Source: Oopsacas minuta (Eukaryota; Porifera; Hexactinellida; Lyssacinosida; Leucopsacidae). Taken from it: a stretch of DNA of 64,000 nucleotides. The stretch spans positions 62,001 through 126,000 of the forward strand of contig JAKMXF010000351.1 in assembly GCA_024704765.1 (NCBI GenBank). The letters are read 5' to 3'. The notes under the pieces are model-generated. The model saw only the letters and a list, made by a program, of their open reading frames with translations, was not told the DNA's origin and did no database searches. Shown here piece by piece: positions 1 through 11,610 of the stretch. Each line of letters begins with the position of its first letter. Positions within the stretch are counted from its first letter, which is position 1. The position numbers were made by a program, and so were the translations under genes.

Positions 1-443
1 TTGAATTACATTGTGTATATTTAGTGGTAATTACGTAATGAAAGTGTATGGAAATCGAAAAACTCAAATGCCAGAGAAGATTACTTTAGGGACAAAATCC
101 TATGACAATAATACATTATATGCGGGTCAAAATCCTACGATAATAATATATTATATGCGGGTCCAAATCCTACGACAATAATATATTACATGCGGGTCAA
201 AATCCTACAACAATAATACATTATATGCGGGTCAAAATCCTACGACAATAATATATTATATGCAGGTCAGAATCCTACGACAATAATACATTATATGCGG
301 GTCAAAATTCTACGGCTGTAATTAGTGTAATACATTTTGATGCAGGTCAAAATCCTACACATATATTACATCGTAGGATTTTGACCCGCACCATGGATAT
401 GCTATTAGGATTTTGTACTGCTGGTCAAAATCCTACGCAACAG
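1..443 (+). repeat. Tandem-repeat mobile element end, copy A (about 7 units of 35 bp)
   Basis: Positions 105-345 hold about seven copies of a 35-bp unit containing GCGGGTCAAAATCCTACGA followed by an AT-rich tail. The array is followed by an inverted unit pair and ends with CCTACGCAACAG at 443. The whole stretch is the reverse complement of 13045-14085, apart from array length. A third short copy at 19646-19692 stops at the same CAACAG, so that is probably a true element end. The other end is at or beyond the window edge. No coding capacity is visible. Confidence 0.8.
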
Positions 444-1840
444 CTCTATCTAATAATGTTATTTTTGAAATTCCAAAAAGTTGAGAATGACATCAAAATT
501 CTGTCATAAGTGTCAATTTTATTACAAGTCTATAATTTCCTGAGCCAAGGCCAAAATCAGCCTGGGGTCTTCAAGTTTCTTCAATCAATCCCGAACATAC
601 AATAGATATATACTCGAATACACAGATACATGCCGATTAATCACGTTTTAATAGTTTAGATGTGTATACAGCATAGTTGTCAAGTCTCATGGATCTGAAG
701 TGAGTTTTCACAAATTGTAACCGAATGCCACTTTAACTTTTGCGTGAATCAATACTGCATAGGGAACTTAAAAAGTAGCAAACGAATAAGTTTTCAAATA
801 TATGGCCATGCAACTGAGACACCCTTATGTACATTGGTATTTTCGTAATCGATTGAAAGAACCCCTAGGGCAATATTTCCCAATAAAGGGGTATTTTCGG
901 CCTTTGCGTCAAGTTCGAGTCTTGTACGAAAATACACAGCAATGACGAAATTATGACGTAAGTGTCGTATTTTAGATTTTGGAAGAATCACAGTATTAAC
1001 CGCTGCTCAGATATTACGTATGATAGAAGATTGAAAATGGATCACAGGCACTATTCGATATGCGAAATACCCTTGAAGGCATGATTTTGAAAATTGCAAG
1101 CTCATCATGGAATCATTACGTCACCATGACTGAACCAAATATCGCAAATTGGTAAATTCCCAAAGTTTGATAATTTCGAATTATCAGAGTTTGGAAGCAC
1201 GCGAAAAGTGCCTGCTACTAAAAATACATGTTTGCAAGCAGAGCAGCTCAAGTATGCTCAGGGGACCGAAGTTTGAATGTATCATATGTTATTATAAGTA
1301 CAAACGGCAGAAGCAAGAATAGATTGGCCGTTTAAGGGAGGAGATTTCGGCCTAGAGATACTCCGTGTCTACTGCCTATGTGGGCCTAATATATACAAAG
1401 GTAAAATGAAAGACACGGTAGCTTCCATTTCTTCAGACTGTCTCATCAAATGTATAAATGTCTAAAAGTACTTAAGTAGAGAATCTCTAACTGAGTATCT
1501 TAACCTGTGGTTATATTCCCAAACATGACCACAGTATGCTTACAGAGATTTGTATATGGATTTTGGGTCAAGTTGAAGCTCAATGACCAATTTGACCAAA
1601 CGGGGCCAAATATGACCTAACATGGCAAATTTGACCAAACCTGTCGATCTGGGTGTAGTCATGGTAAAATGTTCTAAACAATGCTACCATATCTCGTGAG
1701 AGTTTGAGCACACCCTGATCTAGAAGAATATGAATACACTGACCAAAATTATTACTTAAACATCACTAAAAATACAATTGCTTAACCTGGCTATATAGAG
1801 ATTATGTAAATATACATACAATACCTAAGAGAACTATTTG
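444..1840. other. Non-coding stretch with an old dispersed repeat
   Basis: No convincing gene is visible here. About 463-560 resembles 60235-60350: both share GACATCA-AATT-CGTCA-type words followed by CAAAATCAGCC. This suggests an old, strongly diverged interspersed repeat. The remainder is AT-rich unique-looking sequence. Confidence 0.4.
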
Positions 1841-1844
1841 ACTA

Positions 1845-2725
1845 GGGTAGGTAATATTGTTCGTGCTAAATCTATGAATATTATCAAATTGGATATTTTC
1901 TAGAGAGATTCAGCTCCTTAAATGTATAATGAACTTATTAATTTTTCAATTGCTAATTGCACAAATTTCAAATTAGATGGAACAATTCTGATGGTAATTC
2001 GGACACATCGTTTGTCGGTTGGACATTTCTTGGGGGATAATTCGTCGCTGAACATTTCGCAAACAAAATGTTTTTATATAGTGTCGGCAGCAGGATTGGA
2101 TGTGGTTTGTGATCTTTTAAGTTGGGCCTTGAGTTGTTTGAACGGCATTTCATTTATATTAGTGAAACCCCTTTTGATGTTGTTTTGGTCCTATTGATAA
2201 GAGCCAAGGTGGTGACATAGGAGTTTGTTTTTCCCGTTCTCAGCGCTCTAAGAAGAAGCTTTCGGTTATCAACAACGGCACATAAACATTTAACACCCTA
2301 AATGGTGTTATAATGTTGACTGTAAAAGTGTAGAAATGTAGATGTTTCAACTGGTGTTTGAAAATTCTTTTGCATTGCTATGACTGTGTGTAATATATAT
2401 AAAGTCAGGAGGTTGCGCATCTTCCACATAGTAATAGCATTCAAAACAAAATTTCAAATAGCAGTTAAAACATCCACATACACTAACTGAACACTTTACT
2501 TGAACAAGGCAGAATACTTTAATTTTACTTGTTATACAGCGAATATTAGAATTCGATAATACACATAAAAGAACTATTAGAGTATGTTCCTTAACATTGG
2601 CCTGACTAAATTTATGAAGAATTTTCCAATTAGATATTTTCTAGACAGACTTTGCTCAGTGAATAGATAATAACAAAATTAATTTTCCAATTCTAAATTG
2701 CTACAAAATTCAAATGAGATGGAAC
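1845..2725. repeat. Pair of direct repeats upstream of TSEN2
   Basis: About 1845-1990 and 2585-2730 are diverged direct copies. Both carry TATTTTCTAGA, then a run matching CAAATT-AAATGAGATGGAACAATT in the second copy. The two copies are about 740 bp apart, suggesting a local segmental duplication. The short open frames in them are not conserved between copies, so I do not call a gene. Confidence 0.5.
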
Positions 2726-3207
2726 AATTTTGGCCAAAAATCTGGAACGAAAGTGTCCCAATTAATGAAGTTAAATTGATTTCTATTTACTTCTTTGATA
2801 AACACGATAAATACATAGTAATGCGACAATTTATGCCCTACATCCTTTCCTTGACAATGGGCAAACAAAATACAGACCAACTAACAATAATTGAGATGTA
2901 ATAGTATAGATATATGGACGTTCTCAAATCCAGTTGTATTTTCGAAAATTATAAAATACTTTATATTTTACATGGCCACGAAAAAGAATATGAGGCTCGG
3001 CACATATTCAGGGAATACTGTCTTTATGTACAGATTAAGTATTCATTTACACCAATTCATCCGAATGGTGCATGCTTTTCATTGAAACTCTCCTTGCATA
3101 ATTGTAACACAATTTTACAGTAGAGTTATGTCCACCGTATTCCTTCCAGACACCTGAAAAACTTAAAATGTATATTTAGAGTTAAATCTTGTTCAATAAA
3201 CCTTCTC

Positions 3208-4227
3208 ATGACTAATACTCCATTGGGGAATACCATTACTATTAAATACACTGGGTTTGGAATTGTCATTCCTAATTTCAAAGATTTGGAATTTTTGTAT
3301 TTGTCAGGTTGTTTTGGAAAAGGAACTTTCTCCCGATGCAGGCCATCTTATGCAGAATCGCCAGTGCATACACACTCTGCTAATTCTAATTCTCGGCAAT
3401 TTCTTGGCCTTCTAAGATTGAAGTCTGATTCTTGGTTCAACAGAATTGAACAACGGAAAGTAATCAAATCGGATATTTTGAAAGTAAATTTGACAACTAA
3501 GGATATTTTAAATTCAGAATGTAGAGATTATAGCAATAGAATAGCCTGGAAATTGTATAGTTTGAGATATTCCAATATATGTAGAAAAGAAAGCAAATAT
3601 GTTTTAATCGACAGAGATCTATCAGCATTAAGTCACTCTCTTATCGATGATTCTTTTTCGCTCCTTATTGGTTATCTTGTGCGAAATTTCACTGAAGCAC
3701 ATCATATATATGAGTTAAATGAATTTCTCCACCTAACCAATGAAGAAGCATCTTACTTAGTTTGTGAGAAAAGTTATCATATTTTGGATATTGATCATTT
3801 GGATCCTATTGAAACATATTCCATATGGGAGGCATTCACTAAGGTAAATGCTAATTTTCTTTCCTATTTTGCTGCTTACGTCTTTTTTAGGGAAAATGGG
3901 TGGATACCAAAATGTGGTTCTAAGTTTGGGGTTGACTTTTTGCTATACAGAGGAGGACCTGATCTAGCACATTCAGAGTACGGAGTAATTTTGTTACTAT
4001 TTGATAATGAAAAGCATAATTGGCGAAGGTCCGCCCAATGTTTCCGTTGGGTAGATTTCACAAGAATTAATCGCTTGTTAGAATCTGTAGTGAAGAGAAC
4101 ATTGTTGTGCTATATCAGACAAATTCACAAACAGAGCCCCAATGTTAACAATGTATATAACGAAGTACGAAAATCCTTTGAATTTTCACTGTATGTTATA
4201 AAGCGGTGGAAACATTGTTCATACTAA
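3208..4227 (+). CDS. TSEN2: tRNA-splicing endonuclease subunit Sen2 (catalytic)
   Basis: This 339-residue protein is the catalytic subunit that cuts the 5' exon-intron boundary of intron-containing pre-tRNAs in the nuclear Sen2-Sen34-Sen15-Sen54 complex. The N-terminal part has the family motif GCFGKGTFSRCRPSY (about residues 34-48). The C-terminal nuclease domain starts near LTNEEASYLV and contains the FRENGWIPKCGSKFGVDFLLY block. The expected triad is present: Tyr247, His255 (eight residues later, the normal spacing) and Lys296 before the LLCYI strand. The protein is shorter than the human one (about 465 aa) because the variable middle linker is short. The ATG at 3208 lies just upstream of the conserved N-terminal region. 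The frame is uninterrupted, so no intron is needed. The gene is surrounded by transposon debris on both sides. I am confident of the family; expression is not shown. Confidence 0.9.
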   Translation: MTNTPLGNTITIKYTGFGIVIPNFKDLEFLYLSGCFGKGTFSRCRPSYAESPVHTHSANSNSRQFLGLLRLKSDSWFNRIEQRKVIKSDILKVNLTTKDILNSECRDYSNRIAWKLYSLRYSNICRKESKYVLIDRDLSALSHSLIDDSFSLLIGYLVRNFTEAHHIYELNEFLHLTNEEASYLVCEKSYHILDIDHLDPIETYSIWEAFTKVNANFLSYFAAYVFFRENGWIPKCGSKFGVDFLLYRGGPDLAHSEYGVILLLFDNEKHNWRRSAQCFRWVDFTRINRLLESVVKRTLLCYIRQIHKQSPNVNNVYNEVRKSFEFSLYVIKRWKHCSY

Positions 4228-4452
4228 GCGAGTGAACCTTGGCTGAACTTCTTGATTGATTTATATTTCAATGATTGCATTTTCTGTTCGATTGATTAAA
4301 CAAGGAAACGTTAATTTTATATTGTACTTAACTACAGCCGAACCTCTGAAATCCAGACCTCTAAGATCCTGGCATATTTTTCCACAAAATTTAGAGATTC
4401 ATTCGAATATTTTCAGCTAATTTTCCTTATAATAGAGTTATCTTTAGTTGGG

Positions 4453-5256
4453 CAGTAAAACCTGCATAAACCGACACCCGTATAATACAGAGGATCTCTA
4501 TAATCCGACAATGTTTCTGATCTCAAATAGCTAGTGAAATATTAATTCACCTCCATAATCCGATAATTTGTTCAACCGGCATAAGATTTTACAAGCAGCT
4601 GGAAAGACTTTGAAAACTATCTTCATATATATATATATATTGATTTATGTAATATAGTACAGTGCCAGGACCGTGCGAGCCTATTTTATCTGTCCCGGTC
4701 CCTAATTAGATTATCAGTGCCCCCCATAATCCACAGGACTTTTCTGTTAGATATATTTTGAGGAAGCGCTAGTCTAAAGATTATTGTTGCATTAATATGA
4801 TAAGTGTATGTTTTGTGTATTCTTTTTAAGATGATATTACATTATTCTTGTAACATTTTCATCATAAATCTGGTACTGGAAGCAAGTAGGGGTCCCAATT
4901 CCGGTATCGCGGTCCATTTCACCCGGGATCTATATCTTTCCCCGAAATTAACAAAATGATTTTGAAGTCAAATTTGTCATTTCGCCTAATACATAAACAT
5001 ATTTTTACATTAATTTACTAAGGTTTCTAATTATTAGTCGAATTGATTAGGTTAAGTGTAAAGAAAATAATCACTATTAGTATATCAAAAGATAACTTGA
5101 AACATTGATGGAATACACATAGAATGAGAGTGATATTGATCTTAAATTATCTCGGATGGATATTATGGAATTCTTCATAAGTTTTAAAGAATAACAATAT
5201 TTGTTACAATTTGTAGAATTCAAATTTGTGAAAATTCGGATTAACGGTGTTTGACT
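4453..5256. mobile_element. Tigger/pogo-like TIR remnants
   Basis: CAGTAAAACCTGCATAAACC starts at 4453 and is followed by repeated CCxTATAATCCGA-like words to about 4590. A rough partner (CATAATCCACAGGACTTTTCTG) ends at 4749, and another end (CGGTGTTTGACTGTA) is at 5242-5256. Such ends are typical of Tigger/pogo-type non-autonomous elements. I cannot tell whether this is one 0.8-kb element or two overlapping ones, and no clean TA duplication is seen at the left end. A short TA microsatellite lies at 4627-4640. Confidence 0.4.
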
Positions 5257-5417
5257 GTATCTTCATTCTATTTAAATACATTCGACTCGCCTTAAGGACT
5301 GGCAATGTAGCGTAAATAAAGTTTCTTTTAGGAATGAGTAGTTTTTGTTTGCTTCTAGGTGTTGCCTTTCAATTTAATGAATATTTATTTATATATAGAG
5401 TTAATTTTACTATTACT

Positions 5418-5580
5418 GGGGGCGCTGCATTAGGTCGAATATAATATGTATGTATTAAGTCGAATTATAGTGTTGTCATTAGGTCGGATTTCGTGTGTTG
5501 GGATTAGGTCGAATTTGGATGTTGTGATAGATCGAATATATTTTAGCTATATTGTCGATAGATCGATATAGAAAATGGAT
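5418..5580. mobile_element. Solo end of a MULE-type element
   Basis: GGGGGCGCTGCATTAGGTCG at about 5418 closely matches the terminal sequence of the MULE at 31427 (GGAGGCGCTGCATTAGCTCG). It is followed by at least five spaced TAGGTCGAAT-like repeats. This is the same architecture of subterminal repeats as that MULE, with GGTCGAAT in place of GCTCGA. I found no matching opposite end nearby, so it is a fragment or one end of a deleted copy. Confidence 0.55.
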
Positions 5581-6990
5581 TTATAGAAACGAGGACGTGA
5601 TAGGACATTTTATTGTACTAATTAAAAACCCGTACCATTGGAAGGGGATTAGGGATTTCATCCACTACCTTATCAGTCTGGGAGTTTCGATTTGTACCCG
5701 TTATACAGCTACCTAGGGACGGAGATGTGGAGCCCATGCTAATTTTGTGTTTGGATGGACTTTTGTTGGATTAATTACTAGAAAAGTATGCAAAATGGCA
5801 GATCGCTGGATTATTTTATATAGTTGTGCAGGGTTTAGGAATTAAGGAAGCATTCACTGTTTCTCACAATATGAATTGGCCTTAAATTAGCGATATCCAC
5901 AGCTAAAACAATCGCTCTACCAACAACATACCTATAATAGAATTCGATTTATTATAAACAATGAAATTCGAGGAGTTATAACAGTTTGGATGGTGTCTTG
6001 AATCGAACTGATAAATAATGAATAATTCGAGACGTATATAAATATATTGTATAACGTGTGTATTATTAAATCCGAAATGATTAAGCTACTCGAAGTTGTC
6101 GGTCCGTATCATTCTCCAAACATCTTCATTAAAGTAATTACACAGTTTGGATTGCCTCTATACTCGAATCGATAGATAAGGAATACTTCGAGATGTATTT
6201 TAACCATTACTAGACGAAAATTGCCCTTCATGCACCGCTTCTGCTAGCTCCTGGGGAACGCTTTTTCAAGGTGTCTTCAGGCCCTTACAAAATTATCATT
6301 GACTGGTAGAAGTTAGCGCAAGCGTTTGCTCTATGCGACCTGCGAACACTTCGTGTCCGTTGATCTTCTGAAATTGTTTGTAATCATATTTATCTTCTGT
6401 TTACACCTTTAGATATTAAGACACCATATTTGGTATATATACTCGTAGTGAGATCTAGTCATCATCTGGTAATCACAAAATTATAAAAAGGATATCGTCA
6501 ACCGTGGGTAGGAGTAGTGATCGAAATAGTTTACCGCTGATTATTTTGCCCGGTTATTCTACCAACCGAAAAATGAAAAAAGATTCGATAACAGCTAAAC
6601 CACTAATACTTAAGAAATAATTTAGCTCAAACAACGTCCGGGACAACTATTCGATTCCTGTTGAATGCCGATAATCGGAAATATTCAGTTTGTCGATCAC
6701 TAGTGGGTAGATTTAAAAGTTAGTGATCATACCTTTCAAGAACTCGTATCACAGTAAAAAGAGGCTTTATACACGGTTTGAAAGTCTACGTCAGCACAAT
6801 AGTTCTGAACCCATCCAGAGTAGTTGTCACATTATACCCAATCGGATTGATTCTTTCCAAGTTTCCTCTTTGTAACAGGTTCTGGTTTTTTCTTGTGGCA
6901 TATACTATACAGGGTATCCGCTCGTTAGAGCTGCTGATGGAGCTAGAATATCGTCTGGAAAAGGAGAAACGCCACGCTCCTTCGCATTTC
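5581..6990. other. Non-coding stretch, small direct repeat
   Basis: No supported gene. A diverged direct repeat of about 60 bp lies at 5980-6040 and 6143-6200; both begin ACAGTTTGGAT and end with a TTCGAGA-GTAT word. The rest is unique-looking AT-rich sequence. Confidence 0.35.
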
Positions 6991-6999
6991 TCTTCACTC

Positions 7000-9035
7000 C
7001 AGTACCTCCTCTACCTGATATACCGATCCGTCCTCGAGCCCTGACACACTTATTCTTTGGGAATTCTTAGCCCCAAACTGATTCCTACTATAGGTTTTTC
7101 CGCTTTCTGCTTTCAACAGGGAACTTTCTCTTCGTTGCTTGAATAGTCTTGCTCTTCTTCTTCGTCTTTGATAATTCGACTTCTTCTGAGCTCATCGAGA
7201 ATAATCTGACCAGTATTCTAGTTTCAGAATTGTACAATAAGTCCGCCAAGAGGGAGACAGGCCAAGGTCAGTAAGGATTCCGAATAGTTAAAGTCAACTT
7301 CGTTAAAGGTTAGATCAGCTAAAGCAGTGCTAGAACTAAATAGATTGAGGTGATAAGTACTTACTTTTGTGACAGACTCTATATAGTGTTGTGAAAGGAT
7401 TCATTAGCATTTTGAGCCATTCATAAAGTCAGATGGCTACAGAATTCTTCTGTCTCATAAGTATTGAATGCTTCTTTCACTTTTTCTATGTTAATTGGTT
7501 TGAAGGTTGTCAGAGCCATAGGTGTTGAAGAACCTGATGGGTTTCTCCACCGACATCATGACTCCGGTAGGGCAGTCCGAATGATCCCCTGCCACATGAA
7601 CAACTAGTATATGTAGAGCAGAACACAGCTTGATTGATGCTAAACCACGGTGTTGATAGAAGACAGTAGAGTAATTTGCGGCGGGATAATCAGCTTTCCA
7701 TTCAGGTAATGTGTGTTGTACAAATTATAATTGTCGTACTTCTCTTCTTCTTCAGACGCTTGACTACATGTGTTTTTACATTCCTCTTTTCGAATCTTCA
7801 CAAGATTGTATGGATTTAGTTCTTCCACCTGCTGAAAACCTCTTAAATCTCCATATCTGACCAAAACCGGGTAAACCAGGTGATTCTTCTCTAAGGAATG
7901 TCCCCAAATCCTGTTGGCTATTTCTGACTCGATACCCTGAGGAGATCCAGTCTACTTTCGATTGCAATTAGATTTTGACGTTCTAACCACTTCTCGTACC
8001 CTGCTGATAGATCCTACCTTTTCTCCTTCGTCCACATAGAGCACTTCTCACAGAGACGGCTAGTGATTTTGTATCCCAGTACCTTCTTGGTGCCGGTAGA
8101 GATACAGCACCGAAACTTATGTTGGAATTGAATCCTCTGGTCCCAGGAGCTATCGAAGCTGAGGGTTATGTTAGTAGCGTTAGAATCAGGTGATACCTCA
8201 CAGTCTGAATTATGGCGTAGCTGTTTAGCGGGATCAGACATCTAGTCCCTACTGCAACTTTTGTGACAGCTTCCAGACGGTTCAGATATAGAGATGGCAT
8301 GCTCTGAACAGTTGGGGGCATATCAAAATATTGTAGAGAATTTGGGAAAATTATGTCACGAAATACCAGAGAGTGGACAGCCATAGTACTCTACTGGTAT
8401 GTATGAATTCATGAATCCATTTTCTTCGTAAAGGAGAGACTCCCAACACATTCGCTCCAATAAAACGTAGAGAATACCTCTGCTAGGATGCCGACATCAA
8501 GAATTCCCATGTCAGTTGGTCTGAGTATTTCAGTTTCTCATAAACCTGAAAGTAGTAATACAGGTTTGGAATACGAAATTTAGCAATGAAGCCTCTAGTG
8601 TGAGTACCTTTAGGCATTTGCGATTCTTTGCTTTAGGAGGTTTCAGGCAAAGCGGTATTTTCATGTCTTGCACATCTGTAAGAGATGGTGCACAAGTTGT
8701 ATACATATTTCCATAGCAACGACGCTTTCAAGGGCGTCCCATGCTTTTATCAACTGAAAACAATCTTGTTCTTGAGATTTTGTAGGAGACAGTCCAAGTT
8801 AGTTGAATGCTTGAGAAATCCCTGGATAAATTGGACTAACTGCTGTCTGAGATGTAGATTCAGATTGAGGGGCACATAAAAGCAAGGTGGTATCCAGAGG
8901 AGGTAGAGGAAGAGATGAAATATAGGAGATATCCTCTGAAACTGAAAATTGTGATGATTCTGAGAAATTACCCTGCTCTTTGAGGATGTGCTCTTCATAA
9001 CTCGAACTTGATTCATTTGACGTCATCTGAGACAA
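7000..9035 (-). pseudogene. Decayed mutator-like DDE transposase, copy A
   Basis: On the minus strand, overlapping frames spell a broken transposase of the family usually annotated 'mutator-like transposase domain'. A start at 9035 (MSQMTSNESSSSYEEHI) leads into a Ser/Pro-rich N-terminus. About 8520-8480 gives a GILDVGILAEVFS block. About 8170-8015 gives ITLSFDSSWDQR followed by GYKITSRLCEKCS, where the FD-W motif would supply the first catalytic Asp. Around 7600-7480 gives VAGDHSDCPTG and an EAFNTYETEEF-like block. At least five frame changes or stops break it, so it is inactive. A second copy at 52.65-54.27 kb shares the same N-terminus and blocks. The exact 3' limit is uncertain. Confidence 0.65.
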
Positions 9036-9045
9036 TGTAAATTAT

Positions 9046-10935
9046 CTAAATTGATATAGTTGAATAGGTGTAAGGTGTCTCAATAGTATGCGAGCTTCTA
9101 ACCGAACCATCATGACCCCCCAGCGCCTCATACCTACACGCTTCAGAAAGTTCAGATTGACACAAGAGCGGCAAGACTAGACACAAAGAATGAGGTGTTG
9201 GCGCCGAAACAAATCGAGCACATAATCCTGAAAGTCTTATCAAAAAGTACGATGAGCAACCAACGACCTCCACGCATGTAGAGTAGCTATAGGTAGTCCC
9301 TACTTCTGTATTGGTGTTTGGTAATTAGCAACCCTGCAGAGCGTTCGTCAATGCGGTAACAGCTACACCATATATAATAATATCAATTAGCAATCACTAT
9401 ATATACTTCCGAAAACACGAGAAATATTACTAGCGGGTGGATAAGAATGAGTCATTTTCGCAAATACGCCGATATTAGTAAATTGAAGAACATGTAAATA
9501 CACAAATCTACGGACCTTTGCCTCGCCGCTTCGCGATGAACTCGTCACATTGCGCCCCTAGTTATCCATTATTCTCTATATTGTGCGGCACCTTTGAGTA
9601 TTATAATACAGATATATTTTTAACAATGTAATTCACATATATGCTTTTATTGCTTATATGTTAATGAATTATTTTGTTAGATCAACTCCTTTGTAGCCGT
9701 TGAGTGCTAGCATCTACGTAAATTTTGAGATGTTGCTAAAAATTGCTTCCTGTGTATTCATAAAAACAACAGTGAATTTACATTTTAATAATCTATATCA
9801 TGAAATCTCAATTGTTGTTTGTTTGTCCATTGTCAATGAAAGCATTTACGGTATGCAGTAATAAAATTGTCGCATAACTTATATTTATCGCGTTTATCAA
9901 GGGAGTAAATAGAATCCGATAATCTTTACCAAATATATCCAACATGCTGAATCCGATTTTCAAGCTATCGATTAATCATAGGTAAATTAATATGTTGTTT
10001 TTATGACTATTACAGCAAACAAATGGTTGACATCTTAAAATTATGTAGATACCTGCTCGGGTGTTCCACATCAAAAGAGAATGTGTACAAGTTGTATATT
10101 GTATTTCCATAGAATAACGCTTTCGAGGGCGTCCCATTCATTTATCAACTCGAAGACGATCTTTTTCTTGAGATGTTGTAGAAGACAATCCAAGTGAGGT
10201 GAATGCTTGGGAAATCCCTGGAGAAGCTGGACTAACTGTTGTCAGAATTTTCTCTCTCTCTCTCTCTCTACCAAATACAAGTCATCTGTTTCTTTATTCA
10301 ATACAAACCTTAATGCGAGTTTTCAGAAATTATACTTATTTCATACCTGTAGAGTGCAAATATTTTTATCAGATCCCAGTATGGAGCTCATTTCCTCTTT
10401 ACATTGGCCTTAATCGTGTACACTTACAAAATATTTCCCCCCTCGTTGCATTTGCGAGCTCAGATAGTTAATGTACACTTGAATAATTTGGGAAGGAGAA
10501 AACATGTAATTATATAGATTGTACATGGAATCCCTCTACACTTGAATAAGAACTGTTGATTTACACCTCATAATGTACATACTTTAGGAGTTTAGGTTAC
10601 TGGACTCATAATCAGTCAGTGTCTCAACTAAAATTCAAGCATAAATCTACTAAATCCCTGTACGTCTGTACAGAGCAACAAATAGGCAAAATCAGGTACA
10701 GTTAGCCATTAGCAATACCAGTAACTTCCAGGTTTGTGAATCTAATTGTAAGACTCAATATTATTGTGAAATATAACGAGGGCCAGGATACAAACTTAAC
10801 CCAGGCCCGTTCTGGCTATCGACGGCCCTGCCTACACGCTTCAGAAAATCGGGTTGACGCAAGACCGGGCAAGACTAGACACTAAGAATAATGTGAAGTT
10901 GACACCAATGCAAATCCAGCACACTTTAACATATT
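9046..10935. repeat. Duplicated fragments of the mutator-like element
   Basis: About 10085-10250 is a diverged direct copy of 8683-8850 (shared words GTCCCAT, GACAATCCAAGT, GAAATCCCTGG). About 10815-10930 is a direct copy of 9125-9240 (CCTACACGCTTCAGAAA, GCAAGACTAGACAC). So a third partial copy of the 9-kb element lies here. It is split by about 560 bp of other sequence that starts at a short TC microsatellite (10249-10270). No intact gene is visible. Confidence 0.6.
9515..10005. repeat. Dispersed repeat, copy 1 (second copy at 39.6-40.06 kb)
   Basis: 9515-9740 matches 39596-39825 in the same direction; shared words include CTTCGCGATGAAC, CCTTTGAGTATTATAATA and TGTAGCCGTTGA. The following core 9790-10000 matches 39840-40050 in the opposite direction (CAACATGCTGAATCCGATTTTCAA against TTGAAAATCGGATTCAGCATGTT). 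Part of the same core also occurs near 2785-2880, and a weaker relative lies near 26885-26990. It appears to be a non-autonomous interspersed element whose core has flipped or been inserted in either direction. Confidence 0.55.
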
Positions 10936-11225
10936 ATTTTTGATAATTTTCTCTTCTACAAATATGCCAAACTTAATTTCTGCCAAACAGAATAGATATT
11001 GAAATATACAAACACTCTGTTTATTAGTCAACCTTGTTAGGTATCCCAGGGCTATTTTTCTGAATCTGCACGCATGACCACCTTAATATACGGCTGAATT
11101 CATTCCAACTAGGCTTCAATACAATAAGGCCGACAGGAAGTGTTTTTTATTACATACCTCGAGAAATATATATGATAGAGCTTAGGTTGCATTGATGACA
11201 TATAGGTAAAGGATTAGTTGATCGT

Positions 11226-11310
11226 GTTAAACAACATCGCGATCCCGATCCCGATCTTAGCTGAAATTATGATCGTCGATCCCGATCTCGATCATTTTCC
11301 CAATCGTTTG
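11226..11310. repeat. GATC-rich subterminal-like repeats
   Basis: A cluster of CGATCCCGATC-type words lies just beyond the C-terminal end of the hAT transposase remnant. Similar GATC-rich stretches at 26210-26296 and 38964-39040 are joined to TAGGGCGTTTGGATCG- or TAGGGCGTTAGGAT-type ends. I infer these are subterminal regions of one hAT-like family. Confidence 0.4.
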
Positions 11311-11610
11311 TGTAATATTCAAGATATAAATTTTTGATAGTTGTTACATCATTTCTTATGCTAAAAGAAAAATAGGTATATTATTGTCAGGATCGCTCAT
11401 TACGAACTCCAAGGGTGCAAAATTTCGGTTTATAAAAAATATTTCATATCAAGCGATTTCAAGTGATTGCAAAGTCTGATATTGGGTACAGAGGGTTTGT
11501 TGAAATTACTTGAAAAATTAAAGGTTGTAGTATGCACGAATGCATCGTATCTAGACATATACATAGTAGTTTATATACTATTTCGCATTAAACTAACAAA
11601 GAATAATACG

